A stretch of 64,000 nt of DNA from positions 236,282,222-236,346,221 of the forward strand of contig OY856186.1 of NCBI GenBank assembly GCA_963693315.1, in the 5' to 3' direction. Position 1 is the stretch's first letter. Each line of letters begins with the position of its first letter. The stretch is from Diogma glabrata. Taxonomy: Eukaryota > Arthropoda > Insecta > Diptera > Cylindrotomidae. The position numbers were made by a program, and so were the translations under genes. Under the pieces are notes generated by a model. It did not search any database. It was not told the origin of the DNA and saw only the letters and a program-made list of their open reading frames with translations. Positions 10,087-21,407 of the stretch are shown in pieces.

Positions 10087-12081
10087 GTGAACTTGACGAT
10101 AAACGTGGAAAAAAGTAAGTTTCTCTTGCCGGAGGTAAAATATTTGGGATATGTTGTGGGAGGTGGTACGTTGAAAATTGATCCTGATAAAACTCTAGCT
10201 ATTTCTGAATTTCCTACACCGCGTACGTCCAAACAGATTCGACGTTTCCTGGGTATGGCGGGTTATTATCGCCGCTTTATATCTGATTTCTCTGCTATGT
10301 CCTCTCCAATATCAGATTTGTTGAAGAAAAATTCTAATAAATTCGTATGGACACCAGAAGCTGAAATAGCATTTATAAATCTCAAAAATGCTCTCATCTC
10401 AGCACCAGTCCTCATAAACCCCGACTATACTAAACCTTTTACTCTCCAGTGCGACGCTAGTAATGACGGTATAGGCTGCGTATTACTTCAGTGTGACATG
10501 GACGGTATGGAACATCCCATAGCGTACATGTCCAAGAAACTAAATTCTGCGCAACGCAATTACTCCACTAGTGAGAAAGAGTGTCTAGCCGCCGTACTGG
10601 GAGTAAAGAAATTTAGAGCGTATGTCGAGGGTCAGGCCTTTAAGATCATAACTGACCATGCTTCATTAAAATGGTTAATGCAACAAAAAGACCTTTCTGG
10701 TCGATTGGCTCGTTGGAGCTTGAAATTGCAGGGTTATGTCTTTGATATTGAGTACCGAAAAGGAAATTTAAACATAGTTCCAGACACTCTATCAAGACGT
10801 GACTCTGTTGACGTCATTTCTGAATTATGTCCAGTGCCTGAATTAGATCTTAATTCCCCTTTCTTCAACACTTCTCGATATTTGGAGTTGGTAAATCTGG
10901 TTACCGAAGCAGACGGTACATTGCCTGATCTGAAAGTAATTTCTGGTCGGGTTTATAAACGATTGGCTTGTCTAGATCTTGATATTCCTTCAGAGGGTGA
11001 GGTTTGGAAATTGTGGTTACCTGAGGAATACACTGACGAGTGTATTGCAAAGGCCCACAATCCTCCTACCTCATCTCATGGAGGTCTAGCAAAAACCTTG
11101 TTTAATATTCGTAAATTTTACTATTGGCCTCGTATGTATACCCAGGTTAAATCGTACATAGGAAATTGTAAGACCTGCAAAGAAATTAAAGCAACTAATG
11201 TTCCACTTCGTGCTCCCATGGTGTCTCAGATGAAAACAGAACGAATCGGTCAGCGATTATATATCGATATTCTTGGCCCTTATCCTCGTTCAAAGGCCGG
11301 GAATATCGCTATTCTTGTAGTATTAGATCATGTTACGAAATATCCCTTTTTGTTTCCTTTACGGAGACTAACTGCTGAACCAATTCGTCATCTATTAGCT
11401 ACCAATGTCTTCCACGTATTTGGTTGTCCCGAAGTTATTGTGTCCGATAATGGGACGCAGTTTAAGTCTAAACTATTTGAAGATTTCTTGGCGAAGCACG
11501 GAGTGAAACATACATTACTAGCGTTATATTCACCTCAAGCTAACGCTTCTGAACGGGTAAATAGAAGTGTTTTATCTGGTAGTAGAGCCTATTTAAAGGA
11601 GGAGCATTCTAAATGGGATCTGCACTTGAGCGAGATCGCTTGTGCACTACGTTGTTCCCTGCATCAAACACTTAAATGTTCCCCATATTACGCAATGTTT
11701 GGAATACCTATGGTGACTCATGGTTCGTCATATGAACTGCTGAGACGACTGAATAGTCTTCATGATCCGGGTGAAACGATTCTGCGACCTGATTATCTTA
11801 ATAAGATTCGAATTCGAATTCTTGATTTAAGTGCCGAAGCATTTGTCAAAAGTGCTGAAAGATACAATTTACGAGCCCGGTTAACTTTGTTTAAACCAGG
11901 TGATACGGTGTTCCGAAGGAACTTTATTTTGAGTGACGCCGGTAAGAAATTATCGGCTAAACTTGCACAGAAGTTTATTGAAGCCAGAGTAATAAGGTTG
12001 GTAGGTAGCGCTGCTTACGAACTGGAGGACCTGGCTTCGAAACGTAGAGGTGTTTACCATTCCAAGGACATTCGTGCCTAA
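10087..12081 (+). pseudogene. pol: Pol segment 3: RT thumb, RNase H and integrase (664 aa open frame)
   Basis: This continues pol one frame over from segment 2. It has RT connection motifs (FLLPEVKYLGYVV, RRFLGMAGYYRRFI), RNase H (LQCDASNDGIGCVL, ITDHASLKWL, NIVPDTLSRR) and integrase. The integrase zinc domain is H..H..CKTCKE. The catalytic triad is seen as YIDILGPYP, VSDNGTQF and ASERVNRS, with normal D-D-35-E spacing. A C-terminal GDTVFRR module follows. RNase H before integrase is the Ty3/Gypsy order. The open frame itself is undamaged, but the upstream stop and frameshift prevent one continuous Pol. Confidence 0.9.
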
Positions 12082-12873
12082 ATCGGTAATAATTTTTTTT
12101 GTCAGTATGTTAGAACCATTCGCTTGTGTTTTACCGCCATTGTAAGTCAAGATTATCGACGACCATATGAGGGGAGTTTCGTCTTGAATTCACAGTTCAG
12201 TGAGCGTGTATCAACTTTGGTGTTCAGGTCTTGTTTCAAAATTTTTTTTTATTTTTTTTGACTATTTGCACGCGAAAGTTCCGAGTTTGCACGTATTGAA
12301 TTTGGTTCAATTAGTTACTTTGAAACTATGTGAACAGTTTTCTTCTTTTCAGCCTTCAGAGTCACTTGGACGGAAGCGTACAACAGTATAGCCCGGCTAG
12401 AGTAGTCGGAGACGCATGAGACTCGTGGTAGTTCAGGTGTGGGTTGCGAGCCTGCATAACGGAACAACGTAATTGTGTCGGATATTTCATCAAAGGAGTC
12501 GGTCCAATGGTGTTTTTCTTTTCGATCTGTAGCAGATTGAATAAATTTTTTTTTGTGAATTTAGAGTCTCGGGATCCCCCAGATCTGCCCGAAATTGGGT
12601 CTGGAAGATGTTAGTTATCCATCGTTTTCAATAGAGTAGAATACTGTTTTTATCGATACCCATCCCAAAAGTTTTTTTGTATAATCATAGATACTTTGTT
12701 ACTTTGTTTCTGCTAAGACTGAGTTTGTAATACCGATCGAATTGATTGCTAATCTGAGGTACATCGAGGTGCTTCACCATACTAATATGTATATACAAGG
12801 TCTATTTGCGACCAGCCTATGCCTTTTTCAACTTCTTTTTGGTCGTGTGTGTTCTTCCAAAAAGCACTTGTTC
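12082..12873 (+). other. Internal 3' region between pol and the 3' LTR
   Basis: About 0.8 kb with no recognisable protein. A 63-codon ORF near 12200 looks random. No envelope gene is present. I also do not see a clear polypurine tract immediately before the 3' LTR at 12874, where the preceding bases read AAAAAGCACTTGTTC. The purine-rich GAGGGGAG near 12170 is about 700 bases too far away to prime plus-strand synthesis at the LTR edge. Confidence 0.6.
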
Positions 12874-15800
12874 TGTAATGGATAGTCTGGACTAATGTCG
12901 GAACGTAGTGTATTATAGTCGCAGCTTCCTTAGTTGTTGTTCCTTATATTAATCTGTACCGCTTGTAATAGTTTCTCATCCCTTCATCATCAATAGTCAT
13001 ATTTCGTGTAGTTTCCTTAACCCATAGTGTCCTTATATTTCTTAAAATCTAACTAAATCTGCAATAGCCGGACAAACGTATAGGAGAAGGAAAATTGCAC
13101 TAATTACCCTGATTTATTTATTCATTAATATAACATAATATTGGTTAATTTGAATTAATTAATAATTTTCTTTAATCATCATCCGTATAACCACTAAAAT
13201 TTAATCAGAATTTAATCTTACAACACACTAAAATTGACGCGCGCTATACTTCCATTCGATTGTTCTCGCCTTACTACTTGAGTTTGAATTTTTTTTTTTC
13301 CAAAACACAAACCGTAATGAAACAACGAAATTCTCAAAACCTCATAACAGCTACGTGTATTTTGTTTCCAATCGTCAACATACAACGAATTACTATTTTT
13401 GCTTTGTTAAACATTTGATTTGTCTTTGTATGAGTGTTTTGCTTTAAACAATCCTTCCGTTATTGAACTGAACTTCACTGTACTGATATTGCAGAATGTA
13501 GTTAATAAATGTCTAAACATCATAACATTGATCGAATCTGTATTTGATTCATTTTGAATTCAATTATACGTGTTATGGATGTGTCGGAAATATTTTGGGT
13601 CACAACCTTATTTTCGTACAATATTATCAAACAGCAAACGGTTTGGTGTAACTATAAAAAGTTCCCAATAATTTGAAAATCTGATGTAAATTAATTATCT
13701 CCCATCTAAACACTGTATTCGAGTTATTGCGAGACTAAAAATTTGGCTATATAATAAGCCACTGTAGCCTTTTCATTCTCTTAGTTCTATTTTCATTCCA
13801 TTCGACGATTAATTCATTGGTGATTTTTTTGTTGACAGATCTGATGGGCGCGGTCGTGTTTATTTGTTCCAGATGGTAATAAAAAGTGTTTTGCATGTTT
13901 GGTAATTGGAAATAAAACAAAATCCATCCAAATAAATTAAATCGAAGTGTTAAACTCATATAATTATACATAAAAAGGTAAATTCTGACGAATTTGAATG
14001 TTTATGTCAAGTCAGTGAATTACCACCAAGAGTCAGTCCGCATTCATCACAATCAGGTGGCAACCACAATTAGTTAGTGCAGATCCGGTCTGACCCACAA
14101 GAGATGCAGAAATTATCATTACGATTCATGATTGATTCGTTCTAAACGGTATGTTACAGAATTTGAAACGACCTCCAAAACAAAGGTAACCCACAAAACT
14201 GGAGATTATACGAGAATAATCAAAGTCTCGGTAGTTGCATCTTAAATCAGTGAGTACTATTTCGTTTTGTTAATATAAGAAAACTTTTCATTTGTTACCA
14301 GCCAAAATACGTAACCTACAACCGTAGTTGATGGTCACTTGTAAATCTCGACATTTCTGATATGGTTAACCAAACGGTGACGTAAAGCACTCAAGGACGA
14401 GTGAGATAGATCTTCAATCAAATATAACCTAGTTAATATACAATCGCACTAAACTGTTATACTTGAATGATCGAGTGGAGATAGTTTTACATAAAGTAAA
14501 GATTTTGTCGTTCAACTGATATTTGTAACTTGTCTTGATGCCTCATATAGGGTCTGATAGTTTTTCTTGTACCACCGAACACTCAGAACAACTTAATTTG
14601 ATAATGGTATAAAACGAAAATGATTATGTGATTGTTTGTTCAAACTAAATATGTGTAATATTAAATAAAACTTCGGTTAGTTTAATTCAGTGGCAAAATT
14701 AGAAAAAATTTGCTTATTTGAACCAAAATAACATAAGGAAAATATACCTGATGTTTATTACATGCAACCATTGCGATTTTTTTTATTGGAGGGTCTTGAG
14801 ACTTACGGTTCAAGTAACATATTTTCAAGTATTCAGTTCAAGTAGCATATTTTCAATTATTCCATTCAAGTAGCATAACAATTGCGATTATTTAAAGAGG
14901 AAGAAAAAATGATTATGTGTTTGTTTGTGTAAGCTAAATAGGTGTGATATAAAAGAAAACTTAGATTAATTTAATTCAGTGTCAAAATTAGTAAAATTTA
15001 TTTTTTTGTAAACCAAAATAAAATAAGTACTACCTGCATGATATTTGTCATTAGATGAGAAAAAAAAAATGATTATGTGTTTGTTTGTTTACACTAATTA
15101 TGTGTAATATAAAAGAAAACTTAGTTTTAAATAAATTGAGTGTCCAGATTAGTTAAATTTATTTATTTGAACCAAAATAGCATTATAAAAAATAAAAAAA
15201 AATAGTAATTATATTTGTTGCATACTACAAATAATAGTATAAAAGAAATTAATTATATGTTTGCGCGTGTACAATTAACTCTAAGGAAAACGTAGGATAA
15301 TTTATCTCAGTGTCAAAATTTGTTAAATATATTTGATTAAATCCGAATAAAATTATAAAGATATACTTTATATTTGATACTTACCACCAATACAGTTATA
15401 AGGGAAGAATACCAGAAATAATAACCGTCTGTTTAGGTGCTTGTGTGGTTAAACTCGTACAACATTCAATCCAAAATTATTGCGTCAGTGTATGCCGTCA
15501 TTGACTGATATAACCTGTTATCGTAATACTTTCGCGTTGTAATCAACTTGAGTGTAACATTTGGTCATATTAATCGAATTGGGTGCAACCTATGGTCATA
15601 TTGCTGCCGTATTGAATATACTTGAGTTTTACGTGATTTCATCCTATTTCCGTATTATATGTTACTAGGAGACAACGCCTGTTATCGCCATTGTATTGCC
15701 GTATGGGGATTGACTCCAATTCAAGCATCTAATTGTACTGCTGCCGCCTTTCAAGATTAATTGAAGACAACGATTTTTTTTTGTGAGCTGCTGTTATATA

Positions 15801-17200
15801 AGTTGTATGTTGGTATCAAATATAATTACAAATTTGGTTCAACGACGTTTTGCATCAATTACAACATTTTTTTTTTTTTGATTCAACAAGAGTTTACCTC
15901 AATTACAACATTTTCGATTCAACAAACTTTTACCAATTTATAAAACGTTTCAACGTATCATTCTTGATTCAACAAAATTTTGCCAATTTATATAACGTTT
16001 CTACTTATCATTTTTGCTTCAACAATATTTTACATCAATTACATCATTTTTGATTCAACAAAATTTTACATCAATTACAACATTTTTATACAAGTTGATG
16101 TAACGTTCCTGTTTACCATTTTTGATTCAACAATATTTTACATCAATTACATAATTTTTGATTCAACAAAATTTTACATCCGTTACAATATTTTTTCGAT
16201 TCACCAAAATTTTACGAATTTGCATAACGTTTCTACTTATCATTTTTGCTTCACCAATATTTTACGTCAATTACATCATTTTTGATTCAACAAAATTTTA
16301 CATCAATTACAACATTTTTTATACAAGTTGATGTAACGTTCCTGTTTACCATTTTTGATTCAACAATATTTTACATCAATTACATAATTTTTGATTCAAC
16401 AAAATTTTACATCCGTTACAATATTTTTTCGACTCAACAAAATTTTATGAATTTGCATAACGTTTCTACTTATCATTTTTGCTTCAACCATATTTTACAT
16501 CAATTACATCATTTTTCATTCAACAAAATTTTACATCAATTACAACATTTTTGGATGCAACCAAATTATACAAGTTGATGTAACGTTCCTGTTTACCATT
16601 TTTTCAACAATATTTTACATCAATTACATAATTTTTGATTCAACAAAATTTTACATCCGTTACAATATTTTTTCGATTCAACCAAATTTTACGAATTTGC
16701 ATAACGTTTCCACTTAACATTTCGTACCACGTTTGTACGTGCAACTTCTTTCAACATTTTCATTATACAAAGTATTTTCGAGAGATTCCTAACGTGATCA
16801 CCGTGCTGATGGAGGGCTGATCTAAACAGGATAGGAGGACGAGGTTTAATCATGGGGTGAGTGAATTTATTTTATTACTTAGGTCATAATGATAAAGGGG
16901 TGTGAATGTGTGTGTGTGTGTGTGGGCGTATGTGAGTGAACGTGGGGGTTGGACGTGTTGATCGTGGGTCTTTCGCAACAGGGCTCGCCAGAGTCTCCGT
17001 TTTTCCACTTGTATTTTTTTTTTTCATTTCTGCAACTTTTCGTAAATAGCGTACATTTCTGTATTTGTGCTGAAGTAGCAGGGTTACTTTATCGTTCCCA
17101 TGGGCTGAAGCTAGTTTGGGGCTTGAAAATCAATCTCGCTAGGTACGCTTCCTGCTATGTCCTTCTCATTGGTTCGCCAATGAGAAAGCGCTTCATTACA
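12874..17200 (+). repeat. 3' LTR (4327 bp) of the giant-LTR Gypsy element
   Basis: Nearly identical to the 5' LTR, with the same TGTAATG start and CATTACA end, and followed by the CACC duplication at 17201-17204. It has the same satellite-like array (about 15875-16710) and UUCG hairpin (17163-17186). Twelve bases shorter overall because of small indels. It contains no gene. Confidence 0.92.
15875..16710 (+). repeat. Nested tandem repeat in 3' LTR, copy of the 3650-4485 array
   Basis: Same 45-48 bp units and ~234 bp higher-order blocks as in the 5' LTR, with only isolated substitutions, for example TTTTATGAATTT in place of TTTTACGAATTT near 16446. Retained repeat register between the two LTRs fits their being made in one reverse-transcription event. 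Confidence 0.87.
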
Positions 17201-17204
17201 CACC
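17201..17204 (+). repeat. 4 bp target-site duplication (CACC), right copy
   Basis: Matches 635-638. It is followed at once by the rest of R1 ORF1 in the expected phase. Confidence 0.9.
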
Positions 17205-17310
17205 CTGTAAAACAAATGGCAAACCACATGCTCACAAGGTAGGAGGTAGCACCTGCCACAGCTATAATCATGAATTGGAGCGCATGAAACATAGAAACCT
17301 CTATGGATAG
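17205..17310 (+). pseudogene. R1 ORF1, C-terminal end after the LTR insertion
   Basis: In the frame continued from 638 this reads the last ~35 residues of ORF1, including CKTNGKPHAHKVGGSTC, the third knuckle-like motif typical of R1-clade ORF1 ends. It stops at TAG 17308-17310. The ORF2 start codon at 17303-17305 overlaps it by eight bases, suggesting reinitiation or coupled translation of ORF2. Confidence 0.82.
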
Positions 17311-20300
17311 ACACACCAGTACAGCGTTGAGGTCGGGCATGGGTCTGAAATTTGCACAAGTTAATTTGCAACATTCGGTGCTGGCAGTGCATGAGATGCG
17401 TGAATGCGTCTCTACTCACAACGTGGACATCCTGTGTGCACAGGAAGTCTACGGAGTGAACGGAGTCGTGACTGGTCTGGGAGTCAACACGCACTATGCC
17501 TCCAGCGCGAATAATGGGGAAAGTTGCATACCTGCCCACATAAGTTTCCACAACACCAGTACAAGAGCTATAACTCTCTCACAACTAACGGATTCTCACT
17601 GTATTTGTGTAGAGGTTAGATACCCTGGTGGAGCGTTTCACCTAGTGAATGTCTACTGTCAGTTTCGGGAACCCATCGAGGTGCATTTAAATAAGCTAGA
17701 TAAGATCCTTAGCTATATACAAGGTCCAGTTGTCATTGTCGGTGATTTTAACGCTAGACCTAAATTGTGGTTCGATCGTATCACTGACAGCAGAGGTCAC
17801 AAGCTTGAAGACTTCATCTCGCGATGGAATCTGTTTGTGGCGAACGAGTCTGGGAATCTAAGCACATATGCACACAACGACGAATCGTCAGTAGACGTCA
17901 CCCTAGTGTCGCAAAGTATGATAAGGCGTATTAAACACTGGAAAGTTCATGAGGGCTGGACTTCCAGTGATCATCGTGCTATCTCTTTTGAGATAATTGA
18001 TTCTCAGAACCGTTCTGCCTGCGTCTCTCGTGATAAGTCAAATACCAATAGGTTCAAGACAGAGGCTACCAACTGGGATCTACTTACTCTAAATCTGGTA
18101 CTTAATATTAAGCGAGTCGAGAGGCAAGCTGAAACGATTTGTAGCTCTGCGGACTGTGAGGCGATAGTAGCTTCCCTTACCGAGGTCATACAAAACGCTT
18201 GTGAAGATTCCATACCGCGCAAATCTAACTGCAACAAAACAAATGGGGCAACCTGGTGGACCAATGATCTAACCAAACTCAAAAGTGAGGTTAACCAGGT
18301 CAGAAGAAAATACCAGAAGGAACGTGATCCAAATCTGAGGCTGCAAAAGCAAGCTGCTTACAGGAACCTTAGAAATAGTTACATGCATAAGGTCAGTACA
18401 ACGAAAAGGCAAAGCTTCATGAAACTTGTTACGGAAGTAGGCAACAAGGACCCATGGGGCTTCATCTATAAATACCAGACCGGAAAGCTTGCACAACGTA
18501 GAGTGCATGAAACCGTCTCATCGAACGGTAATATCATGCACTCTTGGAGTACCTCTAGCAAGGTGCTGCTTGACACCTTGCTTCCAGATGATACAGAGGA
18601 CTCACCTGAGCATACTGAGATCAGAAGGTTAGCGCAGCTACCGTATGTATCGCAGGATGTCTCAGACTTCACAGTCGATGACCTTGAGGAGGCTGTGATG
18701 AGTATGAAACGTGGCAAAGCTCCTGGTCTGGATTTAATAGAAGTTGTTATTGTACAGCAGTCCTGGAAGGTTTTAGCTCCTACTTGCTTAAAACTCTTCA
18801 ATAGCTGCCTCAGGTACGGTATCTTTCCGAAAGAGTGGAAGATTGGTCAGGTTATTGTTATTCCAAAAGCCGGAGATAGGGACTATAGCGACCCCAAATC
18901 TTATCGACCAATCATGCTTCTTTCAGTTCTGGGTAAAATTTTCGAGAAAATAGTTAACAAAAAACTATTAAGTTGCATTGATTTGAGAGGTGGGATATCG
19001 GATAAGCAGTATGGCTTTAGAAAGGGTCGCTCTACCGAGGATGCAGTCTGCAAGCTAATAGATATTGTTCAATCAACCGCGGAAAAGTACTGTCTTGGCA
19101 TTTTCGTAGATATATCGGGAGCTTTCGATAATCTATGGTGGACAAGTGTCATGAGCTACCTTACTGAACTCGGCTGCCCAGCTAATCTCCTAAGATTGCT
19201 GGACAGCTACCTTAATTCGAGAAAGGCAATAATTAGGGATGAGCTTGATTCGGTGGAAAAGACTATTACAAGAGGAGCCCCGCAAGGGTCTGTTCTTGGC
19301 CCAACACTTTGGAATATGGTCTTTGACACTAGCATGATAGATGGAGTCTCAGAAGTCGCATACGCTGATGATAAAGTAATTGTCATATCTGGAAATTCTA
19401 GGAAACAATTGCAAGAAAAAGGTCAAGAAGCATTAAACCATATGACCAACTGGTGCAGAAGGAACAAACTAAGTTTGTCTGAGCAAAAGACTGTTATGCT
19501 ACAGCTAAAGGGCAAGTACGATAGAGCTAGACCACCAACCATTAAGGTTAATGGAAATACAATCAGAATGGTCAGCTCAACTAGATACCTTGGCGTTGAC
19601 TTGGATGAGAGGATGGGGGTTTCAAGTCATGTTACACGAATATGCGAGAAATCCAAGTCCCTCTTCCATAGTTTCACTAGGTTATCTCATGAGTGGTGGG
19701 GTCTCGATAGAAATACACTACATCTTATTTATAGAATTGTGGTGGAATCTATCATGTCGTACTGCTCAGCTGGTTGGTATGGGCGGACCAATGTTAAGCA
19801 TAATAAACAGTTACTTGGAGCTCAAAGAAATATGTTGCTCCGCATGATCCGAGGTTATAGATCCATTTCTACAACCGCGACTCAGGTCATTGCGGGCACA
19901 ATCCCTTTAGACCTTCTCTTAAAAGAGATGGTCAAAATATACAACCGCGCGATCAGCCGAGTTGAGCGAAAGCAAATTAAAACGGGACTGCACCAGGAGA
20001 CTCTCAACGAATGGAAGGCACGTTGGGAGGTCTCAGATACGGGTAGGCATACGTATCTTTTTATCAGCGATGCAACTCTTGCTTTAGGCACAAATAAGGT
20101 GGCTCTGACAGGTCCGATGGTCCAGTTTATAACTGGACACGGCAAATTTAGAGAGTACTTGAAACGTGTTGGTGTTACGGACAATAGTTTATGCGCAACA
20201 TGTGATGTGGATGACACTGCATTACATGTTTTACTGGATTGCCCTGATTACGAGACCTTAAGGAACGATCTTAAATCTTCCTTATTTGAAAATGGATTTG

Positions 20301-20416
20301 ACGGATTTTTAACAGTAGATACACTTAGTGTACTACTAAACATAAAAATGATTCTGGCTTTTAAACAATTTTGCACCGAAGCTCATGAACTGATGCGAGA
20401 AAGGAATCAGGTCTAA
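17303..20416 (+). CDS. R1 ORF2 polyprotein: endonuclease and reverse transcriptase (1037 aa, intact)
   Basis: A single undamaged frame. The N-terminal ~235 residues form an apurinic-like endonuclease (MGLKFAQVNLQHS, VVIVGDFNARPKLW, SSDHRAISFEI), which nicks the 28S target. The RT includes SYRPIMLLSVLGKIFE, YGFRKGRSTEDA, VDISGAFDNLWW, GAPQGSVLGPTLWN and the catalytic YADD at residues 687-690. A C-terminal CCHC motif lies at C964, C967, H975, C980. Length and domain order are as expected for R1. The ATG overlaps the ORF1 stop. Although the element is 5'-truncated and interrupted, this frame is free of stops, so the R1 copy was young when it was hit. Confidence 0.95.
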   Translation: MDRHTSTALRSGMGLKFAQVNLQHSVLAVHEMRECVSTHNVDILCAQEVYGVNGVVTGLGVNTHYASSANNGESCIPAHISFHNTSTRAITLSQLTDSHCICVEVRYPGGAFHLVNVYCQFREPIEVHLNKLDKILSYIQGPVVIVGDFNARPKLWFDRITDSRGHKLEDFISRWNLFVANESGNLSTYAHNDESSVDVTLVSQSMIRRIKHWKVHEGWTSSDHRAISFEIIDSQNRSACVSRDKSNTNRFKTEATNWDLLTLNLVLNIKRVERQAETICSSADCEAIVASLTEVIQNACEDSIPRKSNCNKTNGATWWTNDLTKLKSEVNQVRRKYQKERDPNLRLQKQAAYRNLRNSYMHKVSTTKRQSFMKLVTEVGNKDPWGFIYKYQTGKLAQRRVHETVSSNGNIMHSWSTSSKVLLDTLLPDDTEDSPEHTEIRRLAQLPYVSQDVSDFTVDDLEEAVMSMKRGKAPGLDLIEVVIVQQSWKVLAPTCLKLFNSCLRYGIFPKEWKIGQVIVIPKAGDRDYSDPKSYRPIMLLSVLGKIFEKIVNKKLLSCIDLRGGISDKQYGFRKGRSTEDAVCKLIDIVQSTAEKYCLGIFVDISGAFDNLWWTSVMSYLTELGCPANLLRLLDSYLNSRKAIIRDELDSVEKTITRGAPQGSVLGPTLWNMVFDTSMIDGVSEVAYADDKVIVISGNSRKQLQEKGQEALNHMTNWCRRNKLSLSEQKTVMLQLKGKYDRARPPTIKVNGNTIRMVSSTRYLGVDLDERMGVSSHVTRICEKSKSLFHSFTRLSHEWWGLDRNTLHLIYRIVVESIMSYCSAGWYGRTNVKHNKQLLGAQRNMLLRMIRGYRSISTTATQVIAGTIPLDLLLKEMVKIYNRAISRVERKQIKTGLHQETLNEWKARWEVSDTGRHTYLFISDATLALGTNKVALTGPMVQFITGHGKFREYLKRVGVTDNSLCATCDVDDTALHVLLDCPDYETLRNDLKSSLFENGFDGFLTVDTLSVLLNIKMILAFKQFCTEAHELMRERNQV

Positions 20417-20689
20417 CCCTTCAGGTTAGATCACTTTCTGACATAGTTCTTTGATAGTAGAACATACAGCTTCTCTGTATGTAAACCATCAACCTCCACG
20501 AGGTTAGGGATGGAAACGAGCAACTAAAAATTTTGACTGAGGTAAAATATAAAAAATTTTTTACTATCTGATGCCAAATAAATGTTTAGACAAAGTTGTC
20601 TCGGCCGATCGATGGTTGAGCTTATGATAAACCCTGTAAAAGTTTTTGAACTAGGAACAGAGGTACGTGCAATTAATGGGTTATGGTGG
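20417..20689 (+). other. R1 3' untranslated region
   Basis: About 270 bases between the ORF2 stop and the 28S junction. In R1/R2-type elements the 3' UTR RNA is recognised by the element protein for target-primed reverse transcription. It ends TTATGGTGG with no poly(A), directly at the 28S target sequence. Confidence 0.8.

Positions 20690-20703
<14 letters not shown>
20690..20703 (+). repeat. R1 target sequence, downstream copy of the 14 bp normally duplicated
   Basis: TGTCCCTATCTACT, the conserved R1 integration site in arthropod 28S. The matching upstream copy is absent because the upstream 28S is deleted. Confidence 0.88.
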
Positions 20704-20740
<37 letters not shown>

Positions 20741-21300
20741 TAATTAGCGGGGAAAGAAGACCCTGTTGAACTTGACTCTAGTCTGGCACTGTAAGGACAC
20801 ATAAGAGGTGTAGCATAAGTGGGAGATTTTGTTAATTTTATTAACTTAATCAAAAATGAAATACCACTACTCTTATTGTTTCCTTACTTACTTGGTCAAA
20901 TGAAACAAGTGCACACAATATCTATTCATTCAATTGTTAGATGTGTTCTCACTACGATTATAGATCCTAAATATCATAATGAGCTGTTAGTACTTGTATT
21001 AACATAAAGTTCAGATACTATTCAATTCAAGAACACTGCCAGGTGGGGAGTTTGACTGGGGCGGTACATCTTTCAAATAATAACGAAGGTGTCCTAAGGT
21101 CAGCTCAGTGCGGACAGAAACCACACATTGAGCAAAAGGGTATATGCTGGCTTGATCTCGATGTTCAGTACACATAGAGACTGCTAAAGCATGGCCTATC
21201 GATCCTTTTGGCATCAAGAGTTTTGAGTAAGAGGTGTCAGAAAAGTTCCACAGGGATAACTGGCTTGTGGCGGCCAAGCGTTCATAGCGACGTCGCTTTG

Positions 21301-21347
<47 letters not shown>

Positions 21348-21371
21348 CAAGCGTTGGATTGTTCACCCATG

Positions 21372-21407
<36 letters not shown>

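Larger units (their letters stand above)
639..17200 (+). mobile_element. Ty3/Gypsy LTR retrotransposon with ~4.3 kb LTRs and RING-Gag, 16.56 kb
   Basis: The boundaries come from two 4.3 kb direct repeats that start TGTAATG and end CATTACA, which are perfect 7 bp inverted repeats. They are flanked by CACC duplications. Order inside is LTR, tRNA-Lys primer binding site, ~2.1 kb leader, gag with an N-terminal RING-H2-like domain, pol (protease, RT, RNase H, integrase), ~0.8 kb tail, LTR. The pol order with integrase after RNase H is Ty3/Gypsy type. No envelope-like gene is seen. The two LTRs differ by a few substitutions and small indels, so the insertion is fairly recent. Pol carries one stop and one frameshift, so this copy is probably not autonomous. 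It sits inside R1 ORF1. Confidence 0.93.
258..20689 (+). mobile_element. R1: R1-type non-LTR retrotransposon in 28S, 5'-truncated and split by an LTR element
   Basis: R1 sequence occupies 258-638 and 17205-20689. The middle is a nested LTR element. The 3' end abuts TGTCCCTATCTACT (20690-20703), followed by ATCTAGCGAAACC. This is the conserved R1 target and the 14 bp normally duplicated by R1. It encodes the ORF1 C-terminus with zinc knuckles and a complete ORF2 with endonuclease and reverse transcriptase. The 5' end is truncated inside ORF1 and is joined to 28S far upstream of the R1 site. The upstream 28S was therefore deleted during or after insertion. There is no poly(A) tail, as usual for R1. 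Confidence 0.93.
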
